From contig NZ_NFJV01000004.1 of the NCBI RefSeq assembly GCF_002160055.1, positions 62,001-126,000 on the forward strand: a stretch of DNA of 64,000 nucleotides, read 5' to 3'. The DNA is from Mediterranea sp. An20 (GTDB lineage: Bacteria > Bacteroidota > Bacteroidia > Bacteroidales > Bacteroidaceae). Under the pieces are notes generated by a model that was not told where the DNA came from, ran no database searches, and saw only the letters and a program-made list of their open reading frames with translations. Every line of letters starts with the position of its first letter. Within the stretch, counting starts at the first letter, position 1. This document shows, piece after piece, positions 17,455 through 26,487 of the stretch. The position numbers and the translations under genes were made by a program.

Positions 17455-19902
17455 TCATTCAGCCTTGATGGCTTCTGCCGGGTTCACCCGCGCCACCTTC
17501 GCGATACGGAACACCACCGTCAGCGCCGTAACCAACGTAACGGCTAAGAAGATGCCCAGCCAGAACAGCGGACCATAGCTGAAGAAGGCCACGTAGGCCG
17601 TCTGCCACTCCTGCAAGATGAGATAGATGAGCGGGAATGCCACCACCGCCGTACCCACCAGCAGCCAGCCGTACATCCGGGCAAAGAGGCTGAATATCTG
17701 CCTCCGGCCCGCGCCGTTGACCTTGCGGATGGCCACCTCCTTGCGACGCCGCTCAGTATCGAGCGTGATGGCGGCATAGACGCCCAGCAGGGTAACCACG
17801 ATGCACACGATGGCGAAGAACAGGACGATGCCGCGCAGGCTGACTTCCATCTGGCATTCTTTCTCCAAGTCTTGCAGCAAGGTGCGCACCTCGGCATGGA
17901 TGCTGGGCGGGAAGGTTTCCTCCAGAATGGCGGTCACGTGGCTGCGCACGGCTTCTGCCTGGCCGGGACGGCACCTCAGATAACAGTGACCGAAATTGCG
18001 ACTGTAATCTGCGTACCGGTAGAAAGTGCCCTTTATGGGCTCCCGTTCCCACGGAGACGCATAGGCCGTGGTGGTCAACATGTCGGACACGCCGCACACG
18101 GTGACCGGTCCTTCGACCCACGGATAGAGGACCGTGCCGCAAGGTTCCTTCTGTGTCAGGCTGGTGAGACTCTCGGCCAGCTTCTGGTCGACCACGATGT
18201 CGGTCGTATCGCGCAGTTCCCGTCCCTGCCGGATGCGCAGGTTCATAAAGTGGAAGAAGTTCGGGGCAACCTTGCGGTAATACAAGTCAAGCCGCAGTTT
18301 TTCGCTCTCCCACTTGTCCAGACTCAGTCCCGTGCGCCACTGGTTGTCGGTATAGGCCTCTTCGGCCAGCAGGCAGTCTTCCACGCCGGCATGTTGCTTC
18401 ATGCGTTCCACCAAGGCCAGCTTATCTGCCATCGACATGAAGGAGTAGTGCATGGGAATGCTCAGGATTTCTTCCTTCTGCGTCTCGGTCAGGTTGTTGA
18501 ACATGACGGAAGTGACCGTGTTCGTCTGCAAGTAAAGGGACACGGAGAGAGCCACGAACAGCCAGCAGGCAAAGAACTGCACGGCCAGCAGGGTGTTGCG
18601 CACGCCATGCTTGCCGCTCCGGCGCGTGCGGCCCGTGCCCCGGATGCCGGCTTGGATGGGGAGGCGACAGGCGTAGGCCACCGTACCGGCGCAGATAACT
18701 AAGGTCAGTAGCAAGACTGCCGCCAGGTATTGCGCACAATGTGCCATCAACATCCCCTTATCCACCTCCAGGCTGAAACTTTCGAGCTGGATGTGCAGGT
18801 AGGGAGACCCTAACTCCACCAGGCAGGCCGTGACCAGGAAAGCCAGCAGCACCGTCAGCCCCGCCTGGGTGAAGAGCAGGCCCAGCAATTGCCACCCGCG
18901 ACTGCCCGATACGCGGCGCAGCGAGTATTCGCGCAGGCGGTTGAGGTAGGAGCCGCAGGTGAAGCTGAAGAAATTGAGCAGTCCCACCAGCAGGATGAGT
19001 ACGCCCAGCGCCAGGGCGATGCCGGCAAATATCAGATAGGGGCTTTCCTGCCAGAACACCTGGCCGAAAGGCACAGCCGTCACCGGTCTTTCGTCACGGC
19101 CCATCAGCATCTTCAGGTTCTCCTGGCGGAAGTGGTCGCTGAGTTGCGCCGGCGAGAAACCGGGACGGAGCAAAGCAAACAACTGCCCGCTCAATATATA
19201 GTCGGCCTCACGGAACATGTACAAGTAGCTCAGCTCGTCGTTCATCACCAACAAATCCATGGGGCGCATTCCCGTCAGGGTGTTGTTGACGGGAAGGTCC
19301 TTCACCACGGCCTGCACGCTGTACGCCACGTTGCCCGATGCCTGCGCCCCGCCGGAACGGGCCACCTGCTGAGCGTTGGTCAGCAACATGCGGCACCCGA
19401 TGGCCTCGGACGGATGGTCGAACAGGCGTTTGGCCATCCGTTCGGTCAGGATGACGGCATTGGGTGTACGCGACGCGGTCTCCCACGAACCCGCCAGCAC
19501 CTCCGCGCCGAACACCCGCTGGAAACTGCTATCCACCTCCAGCGTGGCCAATGCCAGGTAGGGCAGTTCTTTGCCCGAAGGCAGCGTCAGCGTGTAATCA
19601 CGTTTTTCCGAGACGTTCACATAGGTGACGGCCTCTACCCCCGGCGGGAGTTGCGCGGCCAGGCGGTGCGCCAGCGGGATGTGGGCACTGCCGTAGGGTT
19701 CGCCGAATTCGTTCTCCAGCTGGACGTCCGCAATGCGGTCGCGGTTCTCAAAACAGCGGTCCGTGGTCAGGATGAACCGTCCCACATAGAAGCAGATGCT
19801 GAAGCAGAGCAGACACACGCCCAGCCCCACGATGCTTATCAGGTTTTGCGTCCGATATTTCAGCAGTTGCCGGACGGCGACTTTCAGGTAATGTAGTAAC
19901 AT
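17455..19902 (-). CDS. MacB/FtsX-family ABC permease, double-module (permease 3)
   Basis: An 815-residue permease of the same 1+3+1+3 layout: a first helix near residues 20-42, two large periplasmic domains and two FtsX membrane triplets. The N-terminus YRTQNLISIVGLGVCLLCFS is identical to that of the gene at 20108-22534, and ERMKQHAGV-DCLLA recurs in both, so the two genes arose by tandem duplication. The C-terminus carries RRRKEVAIRKVNGAG and VNPAEAIKAE. It begins 205 bases after the previous gene ends, a gap holding a dispersed repeat, and ends 30 bases before permease 4. Role inferred: part of a tripartite export or envelope-stress ABC system. Confidence 0.88.
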   Translation of the reverse strand: MLLHYLKVAVRQLLKYRTQNLISIVGLGVCLLCFSICFYVGRFILTTDRCFENRDRIADVQLENEFGEPYGSAHIPLAHRLAAQLPPGVEAVTYVNVSEKRDYTLTLPSGKELPYLALATLEVDSSFQRVFGAEVLAGSWETASRTPNAVILTERMAKRLFDHPSEAIGCRMLLTNAQQVARSGGAQASGNVAYSVQAVVKDLPVNNTLTGMRPMDLLVMNDELSYLYMFREADYILSGQLFALLRPGFSPAQLSDHFRQENLKMLMGRDERPVTAVPFGQVFWQESPYLIFAGIALALGVLILLVGLLNFFSFTCGSYLNRLREYSLRRVSGSRGWQLLGLLFTQAGLTVLLAFLVTACLVELGSPYLHIQLESFSLEVDKGMLMAHCAQYLAAVLLLTLVICAGTVAYACRLPIQAGIRGTGRTRRSGKHGVRNTLLAVQFFACWLFVALSVSLYLQTNTVTSVMFNNLTETQKEEILSIPMHYSFMSMADKLALVERMKQHAGVEDCLLAEEAYTDNQWRTGLSLDKWESEKLRLDLYYRKVAPNFFHFMNLRIRQGRELRDTTDIVVDQKLAESLTSLTQKEPCGTVLYPWVEGPVTVCGVSDMLTTTAYASPWEREPIKGTFYRYADYSRNFGHCYLRCRPGQAEAVRSHVTAILEETFPPSIHAEVRTLLQDLEKECQMEVSLRGIVLFFAIVCIVVTLLGVYAAITLDTERRRKEVAIRKVNGAGRRQIFSLFARMYGWLLVGTAVVAFPLIYLILQEWQTAYVAFFSYGPLFWLGIFLAVTLVTALTVVFRIAKVARVNPAEAIKAE

Positions 19903-19994
19903 ATTCTCTTTCGTTTTTAATTTGCAATGCTTTTCGTTTACGATTTCTTCACACTCCCCATTCCGACAGGACTTCCTGCCACAGACAGTCTCCT

Positions 19995-20055
19995 ATCGCT
20001 TTGCAGCCCGCTTCCTATCGCGAAGCAATCTGCTCCATAGCGCTTGGAAAGAGGC
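19995..20055 (+). repeat. Dispersed intergenic repeat, copy 3 (degenerate triplet)
   Basis: Three unequal units beginning TCCTATCGC, TCCTATCGC and TCCATAGCGC occur about 21 bases apart, with GAAGCAATCTGC and GCGCTTGGAA matching other copies. It fills the 205-base gap between permease genes inside the operon. Confidence 0.45.
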
Positions 20056-20107
20056 ATGAACGGGTAACGCTTTTCTTCAGACCGACGGTTGTCATCCATC
20101 GCTCCCC

Positions 20108-22534
20108 TCACTCCGTCTTTATCGCCTCTGCCGGGTTCACCCGCGCTATCTTCCCGATGCGGAACACCACCGTCAGTGCCGTGACCAGCGCGACAAACAG
20201 CAGGATGCCCAGCCAGAACAACGGTCCGGCACCGAAGAACACGGCATACAGCTGGCTCCATTGTTGCAACAGCAAGACGAGCAGCGGCAGAGCGAGCAGG
20301 AAGGTAATGCCCAACGTCCACAAATACACGCGGGCAAACAACAAGAATATATGACGGACACCCGCTCCGTTGACCTTGCGGATGGCTACCTCCTTGCGAC
20401 GCCGCTCGGTGTCGAGCGTAATGGCGGCATACACACCCAGCAGAGTAATGACCACGCACACTACGGCTAAGAACAGCACCACCCCTTTCAGCTTGCTCTC
20501 TATGCCCTGCATCTCCTCCACGTCGGCCAGCAGGGTACCCACTTCCGGACGGACGGTATAGGGCAGGGTTTCTGCCAGCAGTGCCGTCACATACTCCCGC
20601 ACGTCATCCGTCTGCCCCGGATGGCACTTCAGGTAGCAGTGCCCCACGTAATTGTTGGAGTCCAAAGGCAAGAAGGCAAAGCCGCTGAAGAAGCCGGGCT
20701 GGTTGCCCCTCCGGTAAACATTGGCCACCAACGGGGCGCAGACGCCGGACACGGCATAGCTGCTCCGGTAGTCATAGAGCGCAACACCCATCAGGCTTTC
20801 GCGGCGTTCGGCCAGCATGTCGTCTTCAAACAGCTTGTCCACCACGATTTCACCGCTGTTCTCCGGGGCACGGCCTTGCACCAAGGGGATGTGCATGAAT
20901 TCGAAGAAGTTCTGCGGCACGCTAAGCAGATTGACGTATATCTCGCGTTTGTTCTCGTCGTCGGGCGGGGCGGTATAAAGCATGTTGCCGGAGACACCGC
21001 GCGTGTAGGCAACATCGGCCAGCAGGCAGTCGGCCACACCGGCATGTTGCTTCATGCGTTCCACCAAGGCCAGCTTGTCGGCATTTTTCAGGAAAGAATA
21101 GTCGAGGGAGATGCTCAGGATGTCGGCCTTCTCACGGTTGGTCAGCGTGCCGAACAGAGCCGACGTGGTCCTGTCGGCCTGCAGGTAGAGGGCGGCTGCC
21201 AAGGTGATAAATATCCAGCAAATGAAATACTGCACACCGAGCATGGCGGTACGCATCCGGTGGCGGCTCCGCACGCTTTGGCCGCGCAAACCGTTCTGCA
21301 AGGTCGCACGCCGTGCCCGCATCACCGTGAAGGCGCAGACCAGCAGACTCAGAACCAGCACACACAGCAGGTATTGGACACACTGCCAATGCAGCACCGA
21401 AGCGTCAACCACCAGTTCCCACTCCATCAGCGAGAAACGCAGCAAGGGAGTCAGTGCCTCGATAAAGCAGAACGTCAGCAGGAACGCCAGCAACACCACC
21501 AGCGCTGCCTGCACGAACAGTTGTGCCAACAGTTGCCTGACATTGCCGCCCAGCACGCGCCGCAGGCTGTACTCGCGGCTGCGGTTGAGGAAGGAGCCAA
21601 TCTGGAAATAGAAGAAATTGAGCAACCCCACCACGAGCACCAGCACGCCCAGCGCCAACGCCACGCCCAACATATAGCTTGCCACGGAATATTTCCAGAA
21701 GCCTTTGGAAGGTGGCCATACAGACACCTCAAATTCCTCGTTGTAAAGACTGTATTTCACCCCGGCACGGCGGAAACTCTCCTCCAAATCCTGCAAGGCC
21801 TTCCCTCCCCGGCGCAACAAGGCATAGGTGGAGCCGCCGGTCATCTCGGCGTTGCCCTCCCATTGCAGCAGACCGTCGCTGTCGTTCAGCACCAGCATGT
21901 CGATGGGGCGCATGAAGTTCAGGCTGTTGTTGCGGGGCAGGTCGGCCATGACAGCCTGCACGGTATAAATGACACCGCCCCGTTTCTGAGAGAAAGGCAG
22001 TTTCAGGGTTGTCTCCAGCTGCCTCCCGATGGCGTCGGACAGGTTGTCGCCAAAGATGCGCCGTGCCACGCTTTCGGTCAGCACCACGGCATTGGGCGTC
22101 CGCACCGCCGCCTGCCACGTGCCCGCCACAATATCCGGACCGAAGACTTGCCGGAAGCAGCTGTCCGTCTCCAAGCATATCAGCGGAGCAAAGGGGAAGA
22201 ACTCCCCTTCCTGCACTTCGATGCGGAAGGAACGTTCGCCCGGATAGGCAACGAAGGTCATCGCCTCCACCTCATCCCATTGCATCTGCCGCAGACGGAG
22301 AGGCAACGGAGCGGGCGTGCCCGCAAAAGTCTCGCCACTTGCCGATGTCAGATGCAGTTCGGCCATGCGGTCGCGATTCTCAAAGCAACTGTCCGTAGCC
22401 AGGATAAATCGTCCCACATAGAGGCTGATGCTGAAGCAGAGCAGGCACACGCCCAGCCCCACGATGCTAATCAGGTTCTGCGTCCGGTACTTTAGCAGTT
22501 GCCGGACGGCAATCTTCAGATAGTGCACAAACAT
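20108..22534 (-). CDS. MacB/FtsX-family ABC permease, double-module (permease 2)
   Basis: An 808-residue permease, the closest paralogue of the gene at 17455-19902: same N-terminal helix, same RRRKEVAIRKVNGAG and RVNPAEAIKTE C-terminal blocks and a matching internal ERMKQHAGV segment. The periplasmic domains differ more than the membrane parts, suggesting diversification of substrate or partner binding. Membrane spans are predicted near residues 20-42, 290-315, 335-365, 395-415, 440-460 and in a final triplet from about 680. It follows permease 1 by 54 bases. The role is export or mechanotransmission with the shared ATPase; the cargo is unknown. Confidence 0.88.
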   Translation of the reverse strand: MFVHYLKIAVRQLLKYRTQNLISIVGLGVCLLCFSISLYVGRFILATDSCFENRDRMAELHLTSASGETFAGTPAPLPLRLRQMQWDEVEAMTFVAYPGERSFRIEVQEGEFFPFAPLICLETDSCFRQVFGPDIVAGTWQAAVRTPNAVVLTESVARRIFGDNLSDAIGRQLETTLKLPFSQKRGGVIYTVQAVMADLPRNNSLNFMRPIDMLVLNDSDGLLQWEGNAEMTGGSTYALLRRGGKALQDLEESFRRAGVKYSLYNEEFEVSVWPPSKGFWKYSVASYMLGVALALGVLVLVVGLLNFFYFQIGSFLNRSREYSLRRVLGGNVRQLLAQLFVQAALVVLLAFLLTFCFIEALTPLLRFSLMEWELVVDASVLHWQCVQYLLCVLVLSLLVCAFTVMRARRATLQNGLRGQSVRSRHRMRTAMLGVQYFICWIFITLAAALYLQADRTTSALFGTLTNREKADILSISLDYSFLKNADKLALVERMKQHAGVADCLLADVAYTRGVSGNMLYTAPPDDENKREIYVNLLSVPQNFFEFMHIPLVQGRAPENSGEIVVDKLFEDDMLAERRESLMGVALYDYRSSYAVSGVCAPLVANVYRRGNQPGFFSGFAFLPLDSNNYVGHCYLKCHPGQTDDVREYVTALLAETLPYTVRPEVGTLLADVEEMQGIESKLKGVVLFLAVVCVVITLLGVYAAITLDTERRRKEVAIRKVNGAGVRHIFLLFARVYLWTLGITFLLALPLLVLLLQQWSQLYAVFFGAGPLFWLGILLFVALVTALTVVFRIGKIARVNPAEAIKTE

Positions 22535-22588
22535 AATATTTAATTCTTACTCTTATTTCTTCTTTCTTAGTTCTTCATTCTCTAAAAC

Positions 22589-24997
22589 TCACTCCCTTTT
22601 AAGCGAATCCACCGGATTGGCAGAGGCAGCCTGGCGGATTTGCCACCACAACATGCTCCACGACAGCAACACCACCAACAGCAGGGCCACAACAAATATC
22701 CAAATCTGCAACGGCGCTTTCACCACATAGTCTGCCGTATAACGATAGACGATGTACCAGCCTAACGGCACCGACCCAACAAATGCCGTACCCAGCACGA
22801 TGGCATACTTGCGGAAGAGCAGACGGTAGAGGTCTCGATGCTTGGCACCGTTCACCTTGCGGATGGCTATCTCACGGTAACGCTGACGGATGTCGAAGAG
22901 CGACACGCCCAGCAGTCCCAGACAGGACACCAGGATGGCAATCAGCGCAAAGGCGGTACAGATGTAGGCTACGCGGCGGTCGTCGGCATAAATCCCGGCC
23001 ACCAGGTCGGAAAGGTGGGTGAACGAGAACTCATCGGTGTGATAGGCTTCCTGCGCCGTCTCACGCAGATAATTCATCAGGTCACGTTCGCGTCCCGGAA
23101 CGACGGACAGCGCCCACTTGTTGCCGTAGTCGGGTCCACCCATCAAGAATGCCATAGGCTGCACGCCACACGAAAGATGTCCGGCACAGTAGTTCTCTAC
23201 CACCGCGCTGACGGGCATCAGTTGCGTGCCACCTTCCTCGATGCCAAACGCCGAGTAAGACATCCACAGGGGCGTCTCGCTGCGCACGAAAGCCTCTTCG
23301 CGACTCGTGTAGCCAAATAGTTCCATGGCCCGGCGGTTGAGCACCATCTGAAAGTCTGAGCCTTGCCATTCTACACTTCCCTCCAGCACAGGGATGTCGT
23401 AAAACTCGAAGAACCCGGCCGGGACAAAGAACACCGTCACAGCCACTTCCTTGCCACGGTCGTTGTGCAGCGTGGAGATATAGCCTTGGGACAACACATC
23501 GACATCGCTGATAACCAGTTTCTTGTCGATGTACGGGCAAGCTTCGATGCGGTGCGACACTTCCTGCTGACGGGCATACTCTGCCCGCTCTTCCACCTCA
23601 CCCAGCGACCGGTGGTTTCTTCTTTCGCGGCTGAGGTCGGCATACACGATGCCTTCCGTGCGAAACCCCGGTGGCATGTCCATCCACAAACGCAGTTGTT
23701 GGACGAAATAGACAGAGAGCACCACCAACAGCAACGTCACCAGATATTGCATGAAAAGGAAAACCATCCGCACCGCCACCGACTGACGGGCCGTACCAAT
23801 GGTGCGGAGCGAAAGCATGGGTGGACGGTAATTATAGCGCAGATAGGGATAGGCCGACGTAAGCAGAGGAAAGAGAAAAAGGAAAACTACGGAAAGCCAT
23901 GTGTCAAAAGTTGTATAACCGATGGTTTCACCCACTTGTCGGTTCAGCACGGGCTGCCCGATCTCCACCAATGCCCATGCCAATATCAACGCCCCGGCGC
24001 AGAGCAGGAAGTTTTCGGCATAAATCTGCAGGAACAGGGGCAGACGTTGCAGGCCGAACACCTTCTTGATGCCATACTCCTTGCTGCGCTTCATCATCAG
24101 CACCATGTAGATATTGATGAAGTTGAGCATTCCCACCAATAAGAGAAGCACCACCACGCCCATGAACAGATATAAGGCACGTTGGTTGCCTTGCCTGCGC
24201 ATAAGGACGTTTTCTTCATCGGCAGAAGTCTGGTCGAAATAGAACTCGCGCAAGGTCAGGAAGTGGTAACGCACCGATTTGTTCCCCTGCATGCCAATCG
24301 CGCCTTCGGGCAGTTTCTCCTCACGATAGACACGGGCATGGCGGTTGATGGCCTGCAAATCTACAGACGGCAACACATGAATCAGTTCGGCAGGCATCCG
24401 CGACCAATGTTCGCTCAGGCCGCCAGCCACCACCATGTCGAAATCGAACGTCGTCTTACAGACCGGCTGCCCGATGACGCCGCGCACCGTTGCCGTCTCG
24501 CCACAGTAGCTCAGCACCTGCCCCACGGGATTCTCACGGCCGAAAAGCCGGCGGGCACAATCCTCGGTCAGCACCACGTCGGTAGGTGTTTCCAGCGCCG
24601 CCTTGCCTGCCCGCACAGGATAACGGAAAAGACGAAAGAACACAGAATCTGTCACCAACACATTGGCCTGGAAACTCCGGTCGCCCTGCAACACATTGTC
24701 GTTCTGGTTCAGGATAAACCGGCATCGCTCCAGCACCTGACTGTCGGAAATATAGACTGTATCCGGATTGACCCAGCTGCTGTTTATGAGGGTAGGGGAA
24801 ACATTACCCGCTACATCCCGCAGGGGGACTACAATGTGTTCGCGGTCAATACAGTGCGTATCCACTGTGTACTCGCGGTGCAGGTATCGCGTCAACATGA
24901 TGCAGCATCCCAGGCTTAGGGCCAGCCCGACCACATTGATTATCGTATAAGACTTGGCACGCGCCAGATGGCGGGCCGCATATTTCAAGGTTTTCAT
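22589..24997 (-). CDS. MacB/FtsX-family ABC permease, double-module (permease 1)
   Basis: An 802-residue permease with the double-module layout. The N-terminal helix is SYTIINVVGLALSLGCCIML, and the second half begins with a helix near FLFMQYLVTLLLVVLSVYF. The C-terminal blocks are RYREIAIRKVNGAKHRDLY and ANPVDSLKRE. It is more like the widespread Bacteroidota FtsX-like permeases than its two neighbours, so the operon holds at least three permease types. I use the ATG at 24997; a TTG two codons upstream is less likely. Between it and the adaptor gene lies a 173-base gap with a long inverted repeat, so expression of the permeases may be tuned separately from the TolC and HlyD genes. Confidence 0.88.
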   Translation of the reverse strand: MKTLKYAARHLARAKSYTIINVVGLALSLGCCIMLTRYLHREYTVDTHCIDREHIVVPLRDVAGNVSPTLINSSWVNPDTVYISDSQVLERCRFILNQNDNVLQGDRSFQANVLVTDSVFFRLFRYPVRAGKAALETPTDVVLTEDCARRLFGRENPVGQVLSYCGETATVRGVIGQPVCKTTFDFDMVVAGGLSEHWSRMPAELIHVLPSVDLQAINRHARVYREEKLPEGAIGMQGNKSVRYHFLTLREFYFDQTSADEENVLMRRQGNQRALYLFMGVVVLLLLVGMLNFINIYMVLMMKRSKEYGIKKVFGLQRLPLFLQIYAENFLLCAGALILAWALVEIGQPVLNRQVGETIGYTTFDTWLSVVFLFLFPLLTSAYPYLRYNYRPPMLSLRTIGTARQSVAVRMVFLFMQYLVTLLLVVLSVYFVQQLRLWMDMPPGFRTEGIVYADLSRERRNHRSLGEVEERAEYARQQEVSHRIEACPYIDKKLVISDVDVLSQGYISTLHNDRGKEVAVTVFFVPAGFFEFYDIPVLEGSVEWQGSDFQMVLNRRAMELFGYTSREEAFVRSETPLWMSYSAFGIEEGGTQLMPVSAVVENYCAGHLSCGVQPMAFLMGGPDYGNKWALSVVPGRERDLMNYLRETAQEAYHTDEFSFTHLSDLVAGIYADDRRVAYICTAFALIAILVSCLGLLGVSLFDIRQRYREIAIRKVNGAKHRDLYRLLFRKYAIVLGTAFVGSVPLGWYIVYRYTADYVVKAPLQIWIFVVALLLVVLLSWSMLWWQIRQAASANPVDSLKRE

Positions 24998-25011
24998 AAG
25001 CAAACTTTTTA

Positions 25012-25178
25012 AATTGAGAATTGAGAATTAAGAATTGAGAAATTGAGAATCAAACATGCGCGGGAAACTTCTTGTCCTTGCGTAGGCGCCCACTCTGCTT
25101 TTCTTTCTTCATGCTTAGTTCCTCATTCCCAATTTCTCCATTCTCTATTTCTCAATTCTTAATTCTCAATTCTCAATT
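25012..25178. repeat. Long inverted repeat between adaptor and permease genes
   Basis: The left arm (25012-25050) and right arm (25140-25178) are 39-base inverted copies with one mismatch, built from the unit AATTGAGAATTGAGAATTAA. The right arm overlaps the adaptor gene's stop codon. The loop is 89 bases. In RNA this would be a long A-U-rich stem inside the operon transcript. Confidence 0.8.
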
Positions 25179-26430
25179 ACTTAATCACAAGTTCCTCCGC
25201 CTCGCCAAAGGTATCATATCCTGTGGTAATTACCCAATCGCCGGGCTGCAAACCGTCGGTTACTTCATATTGTTGCGGATTTTGTCGTCCGATAGTCAAA
25301 GGGACACGCCGGGCACGGGTACGGTCGGCATTCAACTTATATATCCACTGCCCGGCCGTGCTTTGGTAGAAGTCACCGCGACGGATGACCAATGCTTCTT
25401 CGGGCTGTCCCAGTTCTATCTGCACGCGGAAACTCTTGCCCACACGCACATTATCCGGCAGGGAATCGGTAGTGAAGACCAGGTCGACATCGAACGTGCG
25501 GTCCTTCACCTCGGGCACCACCTTCGACACACGCAGTGGATAGCGATGCCCCTGGTAGGTGATGGAAGCAGGTAATCCGGTAGTGACGCGGTCGATATAA
25601 TACTCACTCAGGGCGGTGTGTATCTTGTACTGGTCCAGTACCTTCACCTCGGCGATGTTCTCGGCAGCGGACACCTGCTGTCCGGGCACCACCTTGACAA
25701 AGCTCAGTTGTCCGCTCACGGGAGCCGTCACTACCAGGTCGTCCAGTCTTTTTCTGGCACGCTCATACTTCTTGCGTTCACGCTCCCGGTCGCCTCGCAA
25801 CAGGTCGCGACGGATGATATTGACAGCCGAGTCATGTCGCAGACTCTCGCGCTCCAGGCGGGCGGTCTCCAGCTTGAAGCGGTATTCGGCTTCGGCCACC
25901 TCCAACTGCGCCTTGCTCTTGACGCCCATGCCATATTCTTCCTTGTCCAATTGGAACGTCTTGCGCAAGCTCTCCAGTTCATATTCGGTCTGCAGGGCCT
26001 GTTTTTGGAGGGTGATGCGTTGCTGCTCCATTTCGATTTCTTTCTCCTGGTAAGTGATGAGCTGCTTCTCCCACTCGTCGCGCTGGTCTTCGATGTTACG
26101 CAACAGTTCGGGGTTCTCCAGCACGAGGATGGTATCTCCCTGCTGCAGCAGACTTCCTTCTTCGGCCACAATACGCTGCACGCTGCCTGCCTCACCGGCA
26201 TTGACCAGGATGGTGAGGATGGGCTGTACAAGCCCTTCAACATCGACGTATTCCAGGAAATTGTCGTTCTTCACTTCGCAAATTTGTATGTCTTCCATAG
26301 AAACACGCAGACGGCGCGGTCCCAACGACAAGATGACAACATAGATGAGCAAAGCCAGAAAGGCAACCCCACCCAGCAGATAATAACGATAACGTATATA
26401 CCACGGTTTCTTTTCCAATTGTATGTCCAT
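25177..26430 (-). CDS. HlyD/MacA-family membrane fusion protein
   Basis: A 417-residue periplasmic adaptor anchored by one helix near residues 17-36. Residues 75-105 and 225-250 form the two halves of a biotinyl-lipoyl-like domain (GSVQRIVAEEGSLLQQGD and APVSGQLSFVKVVPGQQV). Between them lies a charged coiled-coil hairpin (about 110-225) that would contact the TolC tunnel. Beta-barrel and membrane-proximal domains follow, ending DGLQPGDWVITTG. The family bridges an inner-membrane ABC pump to an outer-membrane channel. It lies between the TolC gene (57 bases upstream) and the first permease, consistent with a tripartite exporter. Confidence 0.93.
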   Translation of the reverse strand: MDIQLEKKPWYIRYRYYLLGGVAFLALLIYVVILSLGPRRLRVSMEDIQICEVKNDNFLEYVDVEGLVQPILTILVNAGEAGSVQRIVAEEGSLLQQGDTILVLENPELLRNIEDQRDEWEKQLITYQEKEIEMEQQRITLQKQALQTEYELESLRKTFQLDKEEYGMGVKSKAQLEVAEAEYRFKLETARLERESLRHDSAVNIIRRDLLRGDRERERKKYERARKRLDDLVVTAPVSGQLSFVKVVPGQQVSAAENIAEVKVLDQYKIHTALSEYYIDRVTTGLPASITYQGHRYPLRVSKVVPEVKDRTFDVDLVFTTDSLPDNVRVGKSFRVQIELGQPEEALVIRRGDFYQSTAGQWIYKLNADRTRARRVPLTIGRQNPQQYEVTDGLQPGDWVITTGYDTFGEAEELVIK

Positions 26431-26487
26431 GAATGTAATGAATAATGGTTAATGATAGTTGGTTAATAGAGAAGGCGGTGCCTGCTG

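Noticed and set aside
20621..22495. A 624-codon forward frame antisense to permease 2, and similar ones at 17872-18702 and 18889-19896
   Set aside because: All mirror permease coding sequence and lack start signals or family resemblance.
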